A stretch of DNA of 5,575 nt from Bacillota bacterium (GTDB lineage: Bacteria > Bacillota > Clostridia > Lachnospirales > Bianqueaceae). Positions 4,026 to 5,575 of this stretch are shown piece by piece. Under the pieces are notes generated by a model. The model had not been told where the DNA came from. It ran no database searches and saw only the letters and a list, made by a program, of their open reading frames with translations. How positions within the stretch are numbered: the first letter of the stretch is position 1; each line of letters opens with the position of its first letter. The stretch covers positions 1-5,575 of the forward strand of contig JAFUJY010000067.1 of NCBI GenBank assembly GCA_017467985.1, given 5' to 3'. Made by a program: the position numbers and the translations under genes.

Positions 4026-5575
4026 ATGAAATTATCGTATGAATCAATGGTACAAAATAAAGAGGCTTGGGAAGCCGCCGGCGTGAAGCTGCCTTCCTAC
4101 CCGGTAAAGGAGATGGTGGAGAAGACCGTTGCCAACCCCAAGTGGATCCACTTCGGCGCAGGTAATATCTTCCGTGCGTTTATGGCTAAGGCCCAGCAGC
4201 GTCTGCTGGATGCCGGTCTGACCGACACCGGCGTTATTGCTGCAGAGGCATTTGACGGTGAGCTGATCGATCTGCTGTATACCCCCTATGACAACCTGAC
4301 CCTGCTGGTTACCCTGTATGGGGATGCTCATCTGGAGAAGGAAATCATCGCATCCGTTGCTGCAGGCATCAAGGCCACTCCCGACAACGAAGAGCTGAAG
4401 CGTATGATGGCTGATCCCGGTCTGCAGATGGTAAGTATGACCATCACCGAGAAGGGCTACGCTCTGACTGACCTGTCCGGCAATTACTTCCCCTTCATTC
4501 AGAAGGATCTGGAAGCAGGTCCGGCTGGCGCAACCGCTATGATGGGCTTGATGGCCGGTCTGCTGTATCATCGTTATCAGAATGGTGCAGCCCCCATTGC
4601 TGTTGTCAGCATGGATAACTGTTCTCACAATGGTGAAAAGCTGATGAACTCCGTGGTGACCGTTGCTAAGGAATGGTGCAGCCGTGGTTATGTGGGCGAG
4701 GACTTCCTGGCATATTTGCAGGATTCTTCCAAGGTAAGTTTCCCCTGGTCCATGATCGATAAGATCACTCCCAGACCTTCCGAAACGGTTGAGGCTGAAC
4801 TGAACAAGAGTGGTATTGAGGATATGGCTCCCATCACCACTTCCAAGCGCACTTATGCAGCAGCTTTTGTTAATGCTGAGGCTCCCGAGTATCTGGTAGT
4901 TGAGGATTCCTTCCCCAATGGTCGTCCTCCGCTGGAAAAGGCCGGTGTATACTTCACCGATCGTGACACCGTTAACAACACCGAGAAGATGAAGGTAACC
5001 ACCTGTCTGAACCCGCTGCACACCGCTCTGGCTGTTTACGGCTGCCTGCTGGGTTATCCCACCATCGCATCCGAAATGAAGGATGAGTCTCTGGTGAAGC
5101 TGATCAAGGGCATCGGCGAAAAGGAAGGTATGCCGGTAGTGGTTCATCCCGGTATCCTGGATCCCGCTGACTTCCTGAAGGAAGTTATGGAAGAGCGTCT
5201 GCCCAATCCTTTCATGCCCGATACTCCCCAGCGTATCGCCACTGATACCTCTCAGAAGATTCCGGTTCGCTACGGCGAGACCATCAAGTCCTACCTGCCC
5301 GATGTTTCCGGTCTGCATTACATCCCGCTGGCAATCGCCGGATGGTGTCGTTACCTGTTGGGCGTAGATGATAACATGCAGGAAATGGCTCTGAGTGCTG
5401 ACCCCATGCTGGCTCCTCTGCAGGAGATCCTGGCCGGTGTAAAGGCTGGTGACCCCGCAAGTTACAATGGCCAGCTGAAGGCAATTCTGTGCAATCCCGT
5501 GATCTTTGGTACCGATCTGACCAAGACCGTACTGGCTGAGAAGGTTGAAGGATTCTTCGTTCGCATGCTGGAAGG
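4026..5575 (+). CDS. Mannitol dehydrogenase/fructuronate reductase family oxidoreductase, 3' end outside window
   Basis: The frame stays open from ATG 4026 to the window edge, giving 516 codons with no stop. It belongs to the polyol-specific long-chain dehydrogenase family (mannitol dehydrogenase, UxuB fructuronate reductase, UxaB), which interconverts keto sugars or keto sugar acids and polyols with NAD(H). The N-terminal Rossmann motif is HFGAGNIFRAF at 42-52. SMDNCSHNG at 195-203 and SFPWSMIDKITPRP at 238-251 are family signatures. The C-terminal catalytic segment KMKVTTCLNPLHTALA at 321-336 holds the presumed catalytic K323, with N329 and H332. E. coli UxuB has about 486 residues, so this belongs to a longer subgroup and only a short tail is probably missing. 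Neighbours do not reveal the substrate. No terminator separates it from the glycosyltransferase gene, so read-through from queH is possible, but the very different codon use suggests independent strong expression. Confidence 0.9.
   Translation, partial: MKLSYESMVQNKEAWEAAGVKLPSYPVKEMVEKTVANPKWIHFGAGNIFRAFMAKAQQRLLDAGLTDTGVIAAEAFDGELIDLLYTPYDNLTLLVTLYGDAHLEKEIIASVAAGIKATPDNEELKRMMADPGLQMVSMTITEKGYALTDLSGNYFPFIQKDLEAGPAGATAMMGLMAGLLYHRYQNGAAPIAVVSMDNCSHNGEKLMNSVVTVAKEWCSRGYVGEDFLAYLQDSSKVSFPWSMIDKITPRPSETVEAELNKSGIEDMAPITTSKRTYAAAFVNAEAPEYLVVEDSFPNGRPPLEKAGVYFTDRDTVNNTEKMKVTTCLNPLHTALAVYGCLLGYPTIASEMKDESLVKLIKGIGEKEGMPVVVHPGILDPADFLKEVMEERLPNPFMPDTPQRIATDTSQKIPVRYGETIKSYLPDVSGLHYIPLAIAGWCRYLLGVDDNMQEMALSADPMLAPLQEILAGVKAGDPASYNGQLKAILCNPVIFGTDLTKTVLAEKVEGFFVRMLE

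Noticed and set aside
4044..5318. A 424-codon open frame on the minus strand
   Set aside because: It is antisense to a clear mannitol dehydrogenase-family gene, its product has a composition rich in Gly, Gln, His and Ile with no recognisable motif, and it is explained by the biased codons of the sense gene.
1..5575. CRISPR array, tRNA or rRNA genes, tandem repeats
   Set aside because: I saw no regularly spaced repeats, no tRNA-like cloverleaf and no rRNA signature on either strand.

Overview
This window looks like chromosomal DNA from an anaerobic, moderately low-GC member of the Bacillota, either Negativicutes or Clostridia. The evidence is an energy-coupling-factor (ECF) vitamin-type transporter subunit, a DUF3842 protein, a QueH-type epoxyqueuosine reductase, strong AGGAGG ribosome binding sites and near-consensus sigma-A promoters. 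I cannot name a genus from the sequence.

Layout. Positions 1-129 (+) are the last 42 codons of a gene that resembles the C-terminus of a DDE transposase (IS1182/Tnp_1-like). A perfect 19-bp palindrome with T-rich flanks follows at 149-194. Three minus-strand genes come next. In transcription order they are a DUF3842 protein (2379-1960), an ECF transporter S component (1816-1283) and a two-domain P-loop kinase of the uridine kinase/PRK/PanK class (1290-298), which ends in a hairpin terminator at about 236-265. The S component has its own perfect-consensus promoter, placed on the DUF3842 stop codon, and a structured leader of about 112 nt that I cannot match to a known riboswitch. On the plus strand, diverging from DUF3842, a near-consensus promoter drives queH (2489-3043). 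It is overlapped by a GT2 polyprenyl-phosphate glycosyltransferase gene (3033-3983). After a 42-nt gap with two small palindromes comes a long mannitol dehydrogenase/fructuronate reductase-family gene (4026 to beyond 5575), cut by the window edge.

How the genes may work together. The S component and the kinase overlap by 8 nt and are probably translationally coupled. The simplest reading is a small molecule imported through an ECF complex and trapped by phosphorylation. The substrate is not evident. Queuosine precursors are a speculative candidate because queH is close by and ECF carriers for such precursors are known. QueH performs the last step of queuosine synthesis on tRNA. The glycosyltransferase belongs to cell-envelope glycan modification. 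The oxidoreductase belongs to sugar-acid or polyol catabolism and has the codon choice of a highly expressed gene. The most interesting unexplained items are the S-component leader RNA, the ECF-kinase pair with its unassigned N-terminal kinase domain, and the conserved DUF3842 protein.
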